Assembly (NCBI GenBank): GCA_035710515.1
Contig: DASTDE010000004.1
Location: 529,434-593,433, forward strand
DNA length: 64,000 nucleotides
From: Candidatus Rubrimentiphilum sp.
GTDB lineage: Bacteria; Vulcanimicrobiota; Vulcanimicrobiia; Vulcanimicrobiales; Vulcanimicrobiaceae
Direction of reading: 5' to 3'
The stretch's first letter is position 1, and every line of letters starts with the position of its first letter. Below, piece after piece: positions 42,465 through 49,973 of this stretch. The translations under genes were made by a program, and so were the position numbers. A model generated the notes under the pieces. It saw only the letters and a list, made by a program, of their open reading frames with translations. It had not been told where the DNA came from and searched no databases.

Positions 42465-43128
42465 AGTGCGGGAAGATATCGAACGGCTGAAAGATACGCC
42501 ATACTGGGGTTCCTCGACATACGAAGAGGCGCTGCATCGGCTCGACGTTCTTGAGAGCAAGGGCGTTCACGCGTTCGTGCACCTTGACCGAGCCGATCTG
42601 CGCGCGAGCATCCGGGACGAGTGCATTCGCGTAGCCGCACTCGAACGCGAACGAGCGGAAGCTATCGAGGCTGCGGAAGCCGAGCGAAAGGACCGCTACG
42701 TCGAGCGGATTCGCGAAGCGCGAACGGCGTTCTTCGGCAAGGACGATCTGAGACCGCGCGACGAGATCGAAAAAGAGAACGCCGCGATCATCACGGCCAA
42801 TGCCGGGACAGTTACTGTGCTAACGCGCGATCGTACCTTACACAAGGGCCCCGATCACGTTTGCGGAGCCCTTCTCGAAGACAATATTCGCGAGGCGGTG
42901 CTTGAGGCCAAAGAGCAGGGCGTGGGGACGTTCTATGTCGGAGGCCAGCAGCGCCAAGACGTCATGTGCGAGATGTACAAGCTCGAGATCGTGCCTGAGA
43001 ACGCAAAAGGCAAGGATCGGGAGGCCTACGCCGATGCTGTCCGACAAGTCGAGCACGAACGCGCACAAGAACGAGCGCAGATACGCGAGGCGGGTCGGTC
43101 AGCAGAGATGGAACTCGAGATCGGCTAG
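42412..43128 (+). CDS. Hypothetical charged protein of the relaxase operon
   Basis: A 238-residue protein. AGGAG at 42402-42406 places ATG 42412 as start. Residues about 65-130 form a long Glu/Arg/Ala helix (ECIRVAALERERAEAIEAAEAERKDRYVERIREAR, coiled-coil-like). Residues 130-200 (NAAIITANAGTVTVLTRDRTLHKGPDHVCGALLEDNI) look globular and resemble no family I can name. It ends the rightward operon, and its stop overlaps that of the convergent small-gene chain. Confidence 0.65.
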   Translation: MKNEDGLPMVTTAEARAEVREDIERLKDTPYWGSSTYEEALHRLDVLESKGVHAFVHLDRADLRASIRDECIRVAALERERAEAIEAAEAERKDRYVERIREARTAFFGKDDLRPRDEIEKENAAIITANAGTVTVLTRDRTLHKGPDHVCGALLEDNIREAVLEAKEQGVGTFYVGGQQRQDVMCEMYKLEIVPENAKGKDREAYADAVRQVEHERAQERAQIREAGRSAEMELEIG

Positions 43129-43304
43129 CGCTGGCGCAGCTCGCGGATTTCGTCCTCGGCCTGTTTCAGCTCGTCCACCGGCGGCTGAGCGTTTGATTCA
43201 GCGCCGCGATAATAGTTTCGACGTTGACGCCAACTCGGAAAAATCAGCGGAGCGATAAACTCATCGCAAAATCGCCAGATAAACCAATTTTCAAAATATC
43301 GCAT
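43125..43304 (-). CDS. 59-residue protein, last of the small-gene chain
   Basis: A 59-residue frame starting RYFENWFIWRFCDEFIAPLIF, aromatic-rich and possibly membrane-associated, with a helical charged tail (VDELKQAEDEIRELRQR). Its ATG shares bases with the upstream TAA (TAATG), and its stop overlaps the convergent gene by four bases. The coupling and amino-acid pattern make it a real gene despite its length. Confidence 0.65.
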   Translation of the reverse strand: MRYFENWFIWRFCDEFIAPLIFPSWRQRRNYYRGAESNAQPPVDELKQAEDEIRELRQR

Positions 43305-43522
43305 TAGGCCGCTGCTGCCTTTCTGGCGTAGTAGCGTTTACGCGAATCGTCGCGCTTGTGCTGAGCCCAATAATTTCGGGCGCACGATCTGCAGCGCTTG
43401 GCCCGAATTTGCACCATCGTAACCGCGCAGTCAACGCACTGATGATGCGCCGGCTTTATCCGGGCCGATCTTTCCATGGCGTCGGCTAAAAGATCCATGA
43501 ACTCACTCGGATTCATGTGCAT
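43304..43522 (-). CDS. Small basic protein with zinc-ribbon-like cysteines
   Basis: A 72-residue protein. HHQCVDCAVTMVQIRAKRCRSC gives two Cys-X-X-Cys pairs spaced as in a zinc ribbon, followed by a basic tail (YWAQHKRDDSRKRYYARK). GGAGG (complement of 43531-43535) is eight bases before the ATG at 43522. It could bind nucleic acid. It lies within the coupled chain. Confidence 0.65.
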   Translation of the reverse strand: MHMNPSEFMDLLADAMERSARIKPAHHQCVDCAVTMVQIRAKRCRSCARNYWAQHKRDDSRKRYYARKAAAA

Positions 43523-43746
43523 TATCGGTGCCTCCGTATGTGCTGGAGGGGCGGCTCCCACCGTACAGGACCTGGATCGTGGAGTGCGGCGATCTTTTCC
43601 TGATCGTAAGTCCACAGTTTTTCTATAAATCCCGTTTTCGCTTCGACGGCCATGACGACCAAATTCGCGCTGATATAGAACGCCACCGTGAGCGCGCCGA
43701 GCCGAGTCACCCAACGCGGGATCAAAACGTTTTTCATGGTTTTCAT
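43522..43746 (-). CDS. Small single-span membrane protein
   Basis: A 74-residue protein starting KTMKNVLIPRWVTRLGALTVAFYISANLVVMAVEAKTG with one membrane helix, then a polar tail. The ATG overlaps the upstream gene's TGA by four bases and its own end touches the start of the next gene. No family known. Confidence 0.6.
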   Translation of the reverse strand: MKTMKNVLIPRWVTRLGALTVAFYISANLVVMAVEAKTGFIEKLWTYDQEKIAALHDPGPVRWEPPLQHIRRHR

Positions 43747-43979
43747 GGTATGCTCCCGTCCAACAGCGTCGGATCGCTGCAGAGCCGTTGTATGTCCGCC
43801 CCGGTTGCCTGTGCGCATTCGAGCTGCCGTTGCGCGCGAGTCTTATCGTACGAATTGATGTACTGCACGCCCGCCTGGATGCTCCCCGTAGTGGCCTTCG
43901 GCTGCTCGTGATGGAATAATCCAAAAGCTCCGAGCGCCAGACCAGAAAAGAAGAGCGCCGCTTGAATCAGTTTCAGCAT
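43743..43979 (-). CDS. Small secreted or membrane-anchored protein
   Basis: A 78-residue protein with an N-terminal hydrophobic segment (LIQAALFFSGLALGAFGLF) followed by a polar part with two cysteines (CAQATGADIQRLC). The layout resembles small entry-exclusion or pilus-accessory proteins but is not diagnostic. AGGAGG (complement of 43988-43993) precedes the start at the right distance. Confidence 0.6.
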   Translation of the reverse strand: MLKLIQAALFFSGLALGAFGLFHHEQPKATTGSIQAGVQYINSYDKTRAQRQLECAQATGADIQRLCSDPTLLDGSIP

Positions 43980-43983
43980 CGCT

Positions 43984-44238
43984 TTAGCCTCCTATGATCC
44001 ATTTTGCAAATGTCGCGACTTGGTCGTGCCATATCGGCGACCGGCTGGTGATGTCCAAGTACGCGGTCAGCATGGGGGCAACGAGAACGTGGTTTATCTG
44101 GCTGAAAAACGCTCCGTAGGTGACGTTGAAGAGCATCGGATGCGGATCGCTCAATGCAGGAAGCCACGCATCCCAGAGCGCCTTGAAACCGACGTGGATC
44201 CCAATCAGAGTTGCGACGAGTAGCAGTAAACGGATCAT
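43984..44238 (-). CDS. Small two-span membrane protein
   Basis: An 84-residue protein with a first helix LLLLVATLIGIHVGFKALW and a second, weaker hydrophobic stretch (FSQINHVLVAPMLTAYL). It is first in the five-gene leftward chain 44238-43125 and is preceded by GGAG (complement of 44247-44250 region). Function unknown. Confidence 0.6.
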   Translation of the reverse strand: MIRLLLLVATLIGIHVGFKALWDAWLPALSDPHPMLFNVTYGAFFSQINHVLVAPMLTAYLDITSRSPIWHDQVATFAKWIIGG

Positions 44239-44388
44239 GGTTTTGTTCTCCTGCCTTAATTATTGATCCGTGTGGCAAGTGTGTCAAATGGGCTAGCGAA
44301 ATGTCAGCGGATTTACCCGTGAGGATAAGCTAATCTTTACACTGGGTCGAGCCGCCCGTTGTGGCATTTGTGCTACTATAGATTCCGT

Positions 44389-44634
44389 ATGAGGAAACGA
44401 CCGAGGAAACAGAGGGAGGGCCGGGCTCCCGCCCGGTACAGTCACGCCGATTCCAGTCGCCTGAACGTCTATGCCGGCGATCGGGAGGGCCAGCGTGCGA
44501 TCGCATGGGCTCAGAACCGCTGGCGCACATGGGTCAATGTCGACGGCGATCAGCCGAAATCGGCCAGCACCTTTCTGCTTGATCTTCTCAAGCGGGCCAT
44601 GTACGCGGACGAGAAACGGAAACAGCGGAAATGA
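44389..44634 (+). CDS. Small basic protein
   Basis: An 81-residue protein beginning RKRPRKQREGRAPARYSH. The body (DREGQRAIAWAQNRWRTWVNVDGDQPKSASTFLLDLLKRAM) is Trp- and Arg-rich. A TACTAT -10-like box at 44374-44379 lies ten bases before the ATG, so the message may be leaderless. It is basic enough to bind nucleic acid. No family recognised. Confidence 0.52.
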   Translation: MRKRPRKQREGRAPARYSHADSSRLNVYAGDREGQRAIAWAQNRWRTWVNVDGDQPKSASTFLLDLLKRAMYADEKRKQRK

Positions 44635-44665
44635 GGCCCTGTAGCGATCCGACCCACGCAATCTA

Positions 44666-45445
44666 ATGCGCGGAACAGAGTTTGAGTTGTTTTGGCGACG
44701 CTACGATAAGCGCAAGCCGCCCTTCGTGCATCCGGACGATGAGCCGGCTCTAAAACGCCATCCGTCATGCGTCTTCACCTCTCTCGAAGAATACGTGCAG
44801 AGCCGCCAATTCGGAGTCCGGGACGGAACGCTTCACTTCGGCCTGCATCCGGCGCCGTTTTCCGGGGACCTGACGACGGCCGATATTTTCGTGCTGCTCT
44901 TGAATCCGGGGTTCGATACCGTCGACATCTACGGCGAATATTCAGTGCCCGAATTTCGCAGAGCCACGGAAAAGACGCTCGCGCAGGATCTCAAAGGCGA
45001 GAATTTCCCGTTCGTTTACCTCGATCCGCAATACTGTTGGTCGGGCGCGTATCGCTGGTGGGAGCGTAAGCTTCGCGACGTCCTATCGGTCCTTGCGTTC
45101 CAGAAATCCGTTCGGTACTATGACGCGCTAAAAATATGCTCGGAGCATCTGGCCACGATCGAGCTTATACCGTACCATTCGGCGTCCGCGCCTCGCGCGT
45201 TGGAACGGCTTCCTTCGGCGACCGCGGCTAAAGAATACGTCCGGACGAATCTTGTGCCCCGTGCTCATCGAGGGGAGATCACATTAATCGTGACGCGGCA
45301 GATCGGAAATTGGGGAGTTGAAATTCCCACTGAGCCGACGCAAGACATAGTTCTCTACGACACGGGACTCACACGCGGAGCACCGCTGACGAGTTCGTCT
45401 CCCGGAGGTGCGGCGATACTACGCCGGCTGTCCGCTAGCTGCTAG
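44666..45445 (+). CDS. Hypothetical protein, alpha/beta fold
   Basis: A 259-residue protein. The segment DIFVLLLNPGFDTVDIYGE (residues about 74-92) recalls the active-site loop of uracil-DNA-glycosylase-like folds, and LIVTRQIGNWGV near residue 215 could be the matching C-terminal strand-loop. However, the usual His and the GQDPYH-type motif are missing, so the relation is only a guess. It is encoded near the right end of the element and is likely cargo. Confidence 0.55.
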   Translation: MRGTEFELFWRRYDKRKPPFVHPDDEPALKRHPSCVFTSLEEYVQSRQFGVRDGTLHFGLHPAPFSGDLTTADIFVLLLNPGFDTVDIYGEYSVPEFRRATEKTLAQDLKGENFPFVYLDPQYCWSGAYRWWERKLRDVLSVLAFQKSVRYYDALKICSEHLATIELIPYHSASAPRALERLPSATAAKEYVRTNLVPRAHRGEITLIVTRQIGNWGVEIPTEPTQDIVLYDTGLTRGAPLTSSSPGGAAILRRLSASC

Positions 45446-45507
45446 ACGCGCTGCCGGCGTTGCGGACACCTGGAGAGGCCGGGGCTCTAGCGCCGAACCT
45501 TGGCCCT

Positions 45508-46389
45508 ATGCCCTGGCCGGCCGAAATAACAAATCTCCTAGCCCCCGCGAACCTGCAAAATCTCGAGCATGGCTTAGAGACACTCGTTCTTAACCGCGTG
45601 ACAGGCGCAATCGGCAAGGTTGTGTGGCGTTCAGTGCGCCGTGCGATCGCTCCGAACTTGTGGCCCGATGACGTAGAGTTGCTTCGAAAGCGCGTGAGCC
45701 GCCTTGAGGAGTTTTTGATCGGGCTCGAACAGGTGCGAGAGAACGAACAAGACGGCGCAATCGACGCGGAAAATGCAGATGATCCTGCCTATAACGAATT
45801 TGTATCTCGGGCAATGGAAAGCGCGATGTGCACCGCGTCGGACGGAAAGCGCCTATTGCTAGGTCGGCTCGCGGGAAAGCGCGCCAAAGTGAAGTCCGAA
45901 TCCATGTCCGATTTCCGGATGCGCGCGGCACTCCGATTGGTCGACGAAACGACGATGGAACAACTCTACGCCATCGTGACGCTGTACTTCGTCGCACACC
46001 CGCCGTTACCGAGACCGGGAGATATGGGCGCGCATCAGATTTATGCAGAACTCGATCGCAAGTACTTTTCGACGTTTCAGAAGGCGAGCGAGGCAGAATG
46101 GACAGTTGAGGATCTAGAATATCTCCAGGCAATCGGTGCTCTGCAACGAGTGAAACGAGAAGAGCACATAGTCGAAAGTCGACTCGCGCAACGACTGGCC
46201 CCAAGCGGCCCCTATTGGCCGATCCCGACCGGCGGTTTTCCTGAATCGCGATACCTAGACTTAGCACAAGAACTCGATGCTCCGGCACACGTAAACCCGG
46301 AGGACAGGCCGCCGCTGTCCGAATTGGCCTTGACGCCAATCGGGTTTCAGCTGGCTCTATTAATTATCGAGTCGATGCAGGCGACATAG
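45508..46389 (+). CDS. Hypothetical protein at the right end of the element
   Basis: About 293 residues from ATG 45508; a TTG at 45460 is an alternative. The N-terminus has a weakly hydrophobic stretch (LETLVLNRVTGAIGKVVWRSV). The middle is helical (RMRAALRLVDETTMEQLYAIVTLYFV) and the C-terminus ends LSELALTPIGFQLALLIIES, which looks like a winged-helix or effector-control domain. No family assigned. Its position just inside attR, behind another orphan, is typical of cargo or defence genes. Confidence 0.58.
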   Translation: MPWPAEITNLLAPANLQNLEHGLETLVLNRVTGAIGKVVWRSVRRAIAPNLWPDDVELLRKRVSRLEEFLIGLEQVRENEQDGAIDAENADDPAYNEFVSRAMESAMCTASDGKRLLLGRLAGKRAKVKSESMSDFRMRAALRLVDETTMEQLYAIVTLYFVAHPPLPRPGDMGAHQIYAELDRKYFSTFQKASEAEWTVEDLEYLQAIGALQRVKREEHIVESRLAQRLAPSGPYWPIPTGGFPESRYLDLAQELDAPAHVNPEDRPPLSELALTPIGFQLALLIIESMQAT

Positions 46390-46418
46390 CCGGCAGGGCA
46401 GCTCTCTAGGCGGTGTTT

Positions 46419-46439
46419 GACTGATAACCGACTGATAAC
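46419..46439 (+). repeat. Candidate integrase arm sites, right end
   Basis: Two tandem copies of GACTGATAAC (46419-46428 and 46430-46439), matching the single copy at 19339-19348. The arrangement, one copy at one inner end and two at the other, is like integrase arm sites. Confidence 0.5.
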
Positions 46440-46544
46440 GGGCAACCGCGAAAACTGAGGAAACTGAGGAAATGCCGAACCGTCTGTGTGCTCAATTCGG
46501 GCTTCGGAATGGTCCCGTTATCTCAATTTCCAGGGGCCTACGGT

Positions 46545-46564
46545 TTCGAGTCCCTTTCTGGGCA
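46545..46564 (+). repeat. attR: second copy of the tRNA-Leu 3' end sequence
   Basis: An exact 20-bp direct copy of 19283-19302. Flanking bases differ on both sides, so identity is limited to the crossover core. It lacks the rest of a tRNA and marks the right end of the element. Confidence 0.9.
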
Positions 46565-46725
46565 AGTCCGTCATGCTGTACCTCGTTTATTCGGATTTTT
46601 TGTGAATCGGAAAACCTGGTCCACGAATAATGTTGAAGCGGTGGGATTTCTCAAAGATACCCTAGATCAGCGCGAGTGCTGCTTGTCGACGCGTGGCGTT
46701 CCGCACGAGATGCGAGTGCTGACGC

Positions 46726-47184
46726 TTAATCTAGCGGCGCCACTGCATCAAAGACTACGGGCGGATCGCCCATCGGGGCATTGACTAGCTGCTTAACCTT
46801 GCGAAAGCTCTTCACTCCTTTTGCAAAGCCCTTTCGTACATGTCCTCGCTGAAGCTCCCAGAGATCCCGCGCAGCTTGCATGCGAAGCCAAACATCCGGC
46901 GATGTCCCAAGAGCAATGCCGAGACGCACGGCTGTGTCTGGGGACACCCGGCGCTTGCCGTTGAGGATCTCATTCGCACGAACCAGTGAAATATCCAAAG
47001 CTTTTGCAAACGCCTTTTGCGTAATTCCTTCAGGTTCGAGAAACTCGAGTCGAACGAACTCACCGGGATGAGTTGGCTCCCTATCCCTCGGAAGTGGCGT
47101 TTCGGGCCGGCGATTGCTAAATCGCATTTCTTGTTCGAGCAAAGTCATCCGGCGTCGGTTGCCATGGCGATCAATGATAATCAT
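46726..47184 (-). CDS. higA: HigA-type antitoxin, XRE family
   Basis: A 152-residue antitoxin from the ATG at 47184. The HTH region is GEFVRLEFLEPEGITQKAFAKALDISLVRANEILNGKRRVSPDTAVRLGIALGTSPDVW, with the plasmid-type VapI/HigA pattern HPGEFVRLEFL. The gene begins inside the end of the toxin gene (14-base overlap), the usual toxin-first order of higBA. The tail beyond the HTH is about 45 residues. It probably represses the pair through the palindrome at 47477-47497. Confidence 0.87.
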   Translation of the reverse strand: MIIIDRHGNRRRMTLLEQEMRFSNRRPETPLPRDREPTHPGEFVRLEFLEPEGITQKAFAKALDISLVRANEILNGKRRVSPDTAVRLGIALGTSPDVWLRMQAARDLWELQRGHVRKGFAKGVKSFRKVKQLVNAPMGDPPVVFDAVAPLD

Positions 47185-47461
47185 CGATGAGAATTCGCCG
47201 TGGTCCGCCTCCTGCCCAGAAGAAGCTGATTCGATATTGCGAGTTGATTCGGATGCTCCACTGTCCATAGCGGTCCCCTTTCAGCTTTTCGAGTCGATTG
47301 CCAGGCGGGAATGTGAGATCGTAGAGATTTTCGGCCTGTAGCAGATAGTCAAGTTTACGGCGCGCGCACGCGTGTAGTTCCTGCGGCAGCCTGGCCCGCG
47401 TCGCGTGATTATTAAGGCCGGCAAAAATGTCAGCCGTCTCGACATCCGCGAAAGGCTCCAC
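47171..47461 (-). CDS. higB: HigB-type mRNA interferase toxin, RelE fold
   Basis: A 96-residue RelE-superfamily toxin. LPQELHACARRKLDYLLQAENLYDL, PGNRLEKLKGDRYGQWSIRINSQYRISFFW and ILIDDYH match the HigB consensus, with a conserved basic-aromatic active surface. It uses a GTG start at 47461, 15 bases from the operator. HigB toxins cleave mRNA on the ribosome. Confidence 0.9.
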   Translation of the reverse strand: MEPFADVETADIFAGLNNHATRARLPQELHACARRKLDYLLQAENLYDLTFPPGNRLEKLKGDRYGQWSIRINSQYRISFFWAGGGPRRILIDDYH

Positions 47462-47476
47462 ACGGAATAGTATATC

Positions 47477-47497
47477 ATATAACGTTATACGTTATAT
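47477..47497. promoter_or_regulatory. Perfect 21-bp palindromic operator of higBA
   Basis: ATATAACGT (47477-47485), spacer TAT, ACGTTATAT (47489-47497) pair exactly. It lies 16 bases upstream of higB and is very AT-rich in a GC-rich setting, so it probably overlaps the promoter. HigA is the natural ligand. Confidence 0.85.
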
Positions 47498-47626
47498 AGA
47501 GGTTTAAGGCGCAGACGGCGGGTGGCGGGGCGACGCAGGCAGGGCGACCAGCTGTCGACTCGAACATATGTTCGCATTCGCTGCAATGAGGGGCTCACAA
47601 CGGGAGCAGACAGAACGACCACATGG

Positions 47627-48598
47627 ATGATGCCACAGGATGCGAGCGGGGATATCCTGGATCAGGGCGTGAGCTGGGCACGCGCGTCGAGTTACTTCGC
47701 GCTTCTTGAAATATTGCGCTCCCCAGACGCTGCAAATGAAGCCTGGGCGACAGCAGAGGTTCACGGCGGCATGGCAGCTTCTCGCGTTCACTCGATCGGC
47801 CGCATCGTCGGGCGGACTGACGTCGATGATAAAGCATTTATGCTCGCGCGAAAGCACGTGCTTGAGGGCTTTACGCAACTTCGGCATGACGACGTTATTC
47901 TAGAAAAAGGAACCGTCGGTTATCCCACGCGGCTGGCCGAAACGCCTGATGCGCCTCAGTTTCTCTTCGTGCGCCAACAAGCCAATGTGCTGGACCTTCC
48001 CTCCCTTTCCGTCGTGGGAACTAGGCAGGCGTCGCAGGATGGCCGCGACCGGGCGCGCCGCCTGGCCCACTTACTCGCGCGCCGTGGCATCGTTGTTTGC
48101 TCCGGCCTAGCGGCTGGAATTGATGAAGCGGCGCATTTGGGCTGCCTTGAAGCCGGCGGCATCACGATTGCTGTCCTAGGTACTCCCCTTACGCGCGTCT
48201 ATCCCAAAGAGCACGCAGCGCTGCAGGAGCGCATAGGCTTCGTTGGCGCGGTCGTCTCGCAATTTCATCCGAAATCAAAGACGCTACCTCTTTGTTTTCC
48301 ACTGCGCAATGCTACTATGAGCGGCCTTTCTCTCGGAACTGTTGTAATCGAAGCGTCGGAGACGAGCGGAGCCCTCGTACAGGCACGAAAAGCGCTTCAG
48401 CAAGGTCGTAAGTTATTTATTCCGAGAAGCGCACTAGATAGCGATCGACTTCGCTGGCCAAGGCAATACGTTAACCGAGGGGCCCACGTTTTCGCCACGA
48501 TAGATGAACTTGTGAGCGTCCTAGAAACAGAGAATCTAGTGCCGCAACGTGATCTTGTGCCGACTGCCGCTACGGCGGTTGGACTTCGTGCTTCTTGA
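47627..48598 (+). CDS. DprA/Smf-like nucleotide-binding protein
   Basis: About 323 residues from ATG 47627. SLSVVGTRQASQDGRDRARRLAHLLARRGIVVCSGLAAGIDEAAHLGCLEAGGITIAVLGTPLTRVYPKEHAAL (residues about 130-205) is the DprA Rossmann core with GXR and SGLAXGID-type motifs. TVVIEASETSGALVQARKALQQGRKLFIP completes it. DprA normally loads RecA on incoming single-stranded DNA. Here it is paired by overlap with a phosphoribosyltransferase-type protein, so a defence or signalling role is more likely than transformation. The start is not certain; no clear binding site is visible. Confidence 0.82.
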   Translation: MMPQDASGDILDQGVSWARASSYFALLEILRSPDAANEAWATAEVHGGMAASRVHSIGRIVGRTDVDDKAFMLARKHVLEGFTQLRHDDVILEKGTVGYPTRLAETPDAPQFLFVRQQANVLDLPSLSVVGTRQASQDGRDRARRLAHLLARRGIVVCSGLAAGIDEAAHLGCLEAGGITIAVLGTPLTRVYPKEHAALQERIGFVGAVVSQFHPKSKTLPLCFPLRNATMSGLSLGTVVIEASETSGALVQARKALQQGRKLFIPRSALDSDRLRWPRQYVNRGAHVFATIDELVSVLETENLVPQRDLVPTAATAVGLRAS

Positions 48599-49895
48599 GC
48601 TAAATCAACTCAAAGTCATTATTCTCGATCACCCTCCTAAGGCCGAGATCGAGGCACTAGCGCGTTTAGGCCAGGCCGCCAAGATGTGCGCGCTCGTTGA
48701 CACGGATGAGGTTGCCTGGTGGCACGATCGCCTGCCTAATGATTCCTTAGTGCTTGCATTCGACGACTCGCCCTTCACCGATACTGCTGGAAACGTTAAG
48801 GCCGCTCTCGAGGCTCTGAAAGCTCAGCCCCACGAATGCGTATATGTTTCATTTAACCCACTAACGATAGAAGAGGCCGTCGGCACTCGCGTTCCCACGA
48901 TGTTAGTAAGCGAAGTTACGGGTGAGATTCTGCCCGATCTGTTCCTCAACTCCGTACCTGAACTCGAGACTGCCATTACCGACATCGCTGCGTCGAAGCC
49001 TCATGGCTACATTATTGAGCAGTTCTCAATGCGCTTTGGTGGCGGAACAAGCCCGGCCAGTACGGGGTACGTTAATTATCAGCAGTACCTAAAAGGCCGC
49101 GACTATTTAGACGCCACCATCTGTAACGAAATCAAGGTTGTCGTAAATGGCAGGTATTTTCCCGAAACGGAATCTCGGCATGCAAAACACCAGCCTTCGC
49201 TACGCCTACTACATGCAAAGTATGGTGATCGGCGTGGGAAACCTCTAGCCTCCGCGTTCGGATACGCATTAAACCTTGTCGTTAAGGAAAATCCGGAAAT
49301 TGATCTGATCACGCGGGTTCCACCTAAGCCTTCCAAACCCGAAGATCACTTGGGTGTTTTCTTGAACGCCGCGGCTGAGATCGCCGACAAGAATCGTGGA
49401 AGTGATCTGCGGTCCCTTGTCAGACTTGATGCGGTCAAATGCGTAAAGGAATACGGACAACAACACAAGGCTGGCAACTACGCGAAGCGCATTGCGAATG
49501 TGCGAGGCGTTTTTGATGCAAATCGCGACATCGTTCGTGGCAAAACCGTCCTTCTTGTAGACGACATTCTAACGAGCGGCGCCACCATCGTTGAAATGAC
49601 GCGGATTCTGCACGAAGCGGGAGCCACGTCAATTATCGCCTGCCCCGTTGCAATTACTCAACGAGTGATCAACTACGATCCGGATTACGAACTTGCATGC
49701 CCACGTGCCGGGTGCACCGGAACCATGCGTATTCGTTTTGCCAAAAATACCGAAGGCACTTTTTGGGGATGCGATCAATGGCTTCCGGGTAACAGAGGTT
49801 GTAATGAAATGATGAGTTTCCAAGACGGCCTCGCTGCAGTAAATCGCTTGGCAACGACGGACGCCATTGTGACCGTTGGGGGTTACTCTTTTTGA
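48588..49895 (+). CDS. HAD-like, phosphoribosyltransferase and zinc-ribbon fusion protein
   Basis: About 435 residues from GTG 48588, overlapping the DprA-like gene by 11 bases. Residues 1-125 resemble a HAD-like Rossmann half (ECVYVSFNPLTIEEAVGTRVPTMLV). The PRPP-binding loop KTVLLVDDILTSGATIVEM (about residues 320-338) marks a type I phosphoribosyltransferase, preceded by ComF-like spacing. A topoisomerase-type zinc ribbon follows: CPRAGCTGTMRIRF, FWGCDQWLPGNRGCNEM. The pair recalls partner proteins of RecQ-like toxins in PsyrTA/RqlHI systems (from memory), but no RecQ helicase is adjacent. Confidence 0.82.
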   Translation: MLLELNQLKVIILDHPPKAEIEALARLGQAAKMCALVDTDEVAWWHDRLPNDSLVLAFDDSPFTDTAGNVKAALEALKAQPHECVYVSFNPLTIEEAVGTRVPTMLVSEVTGEILPDLFLNSVPELETAITDIAASKPHGYIIEQFSMRFGGGTSPASTGYVNYQQYLKGRDYLDATICNEIKVVVNGRYFPETESRHAKHQPSLRLLHAKYGDRRGKPLASAFGYALNLVVKENPEIDLITRVPPKPSKPEDHLGVFLNAAAEIADKNRGSDLRSLVRLDAVKCVKEYGQQHKAGNYAKRIANVRGVFDANRDIVRGKTVLLVDDILTSGATIVEMTRILHEAGATSIIACPVAITQRVINYDPDYELACPRAGCTGTMRIRFAKNTEGTFWGCDQWLPGNRGCNEMMSFQDGLAAVNRLATTDAIVTVGGYSF

Positions 49896-49930
49896 CAGCG
49901 CCGCGCATTGTGGTAAGTCTTACTTACGGT

Positions 49931-49959
49931 GGCCTAGTCGTGTTTGAAGCGACTAGGCC
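49931..49959. terminator. Perfect 10-bp hairpin between convergent genes
   Basis: GGCCTAGTCG (49931-49940) and CGACTAGGCC (49950-49959) with a nine-base loop, 36 bases after the PRTase stop and 15 before the transposase end. GTAAGT-CTT-ACTTAC just before it (49912-49926) is a second palindrome. It is likely a bidirectional terminator, or the end of the insertion sequence. Confidence 0.6.
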
Positions 49960-49973
49960 GATTCTCATCTCGG

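Larger units (their letters stand above)
19283..46564. mobile_element. Integrated mobilisable element of about 27.3 kb at tRNA-Leu
   Basis: Bounded by 20-bp direct repeats. It carries an integrase and an excisionase-like HTH protein at the left end, a relaxase-helicase, a MobC-like protein, a VirD4-like coupling protein, a ParA-like ATPase, a lytic transglycosylase and an ArdC-like protein. Cargo includes a type III restriction-modification pair, lipoproteins and regulators. No VirB4-like ATPase or recognisable VirB channel set is visible, so I call it a mobilisable element (IME) rather than a full ICE. Unfamiliar small membrane proteins could hide a divergent channel. Confidence 0.87.
46390..46725. 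other. Right junction of the element, no gene
   Basis: This stretch holds two adjacent GACTGATAAC copies (46419-46428, 46430-46439), two AAACTGAGG repeats (about 46450-46470), attR (46545-46564) and then about 160 bases outside the element in which I see neither a gene nor a structure. Confidence 0.6.

Noticed and set aside
44666-45445. Uracil-DNA glycosylase
   Set aside because: Only the LLLNPGF segment is reminiscent; the catalytic motifs of UDG families are absent, so no name was given.
46545-46564. A second tRNA-Leu gene
   Set aside because: Only the T-arm and acceptor 3' strand are present; the sequence upstream does not fold as a tRNA, so it is an attachment site.
46565-46725. A gene remnant between attR and higA
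   Set aside because: Short frames exist on both strands but none shows recognisable protein pattern or a ribosome-binding site.
47627-48598. Natural-competence DprA of the host
   Set aside because: It lies in an accessory island, overlaps a PRTase-zinc-ribbon gene and has no competence or topoisomerase neighbours.
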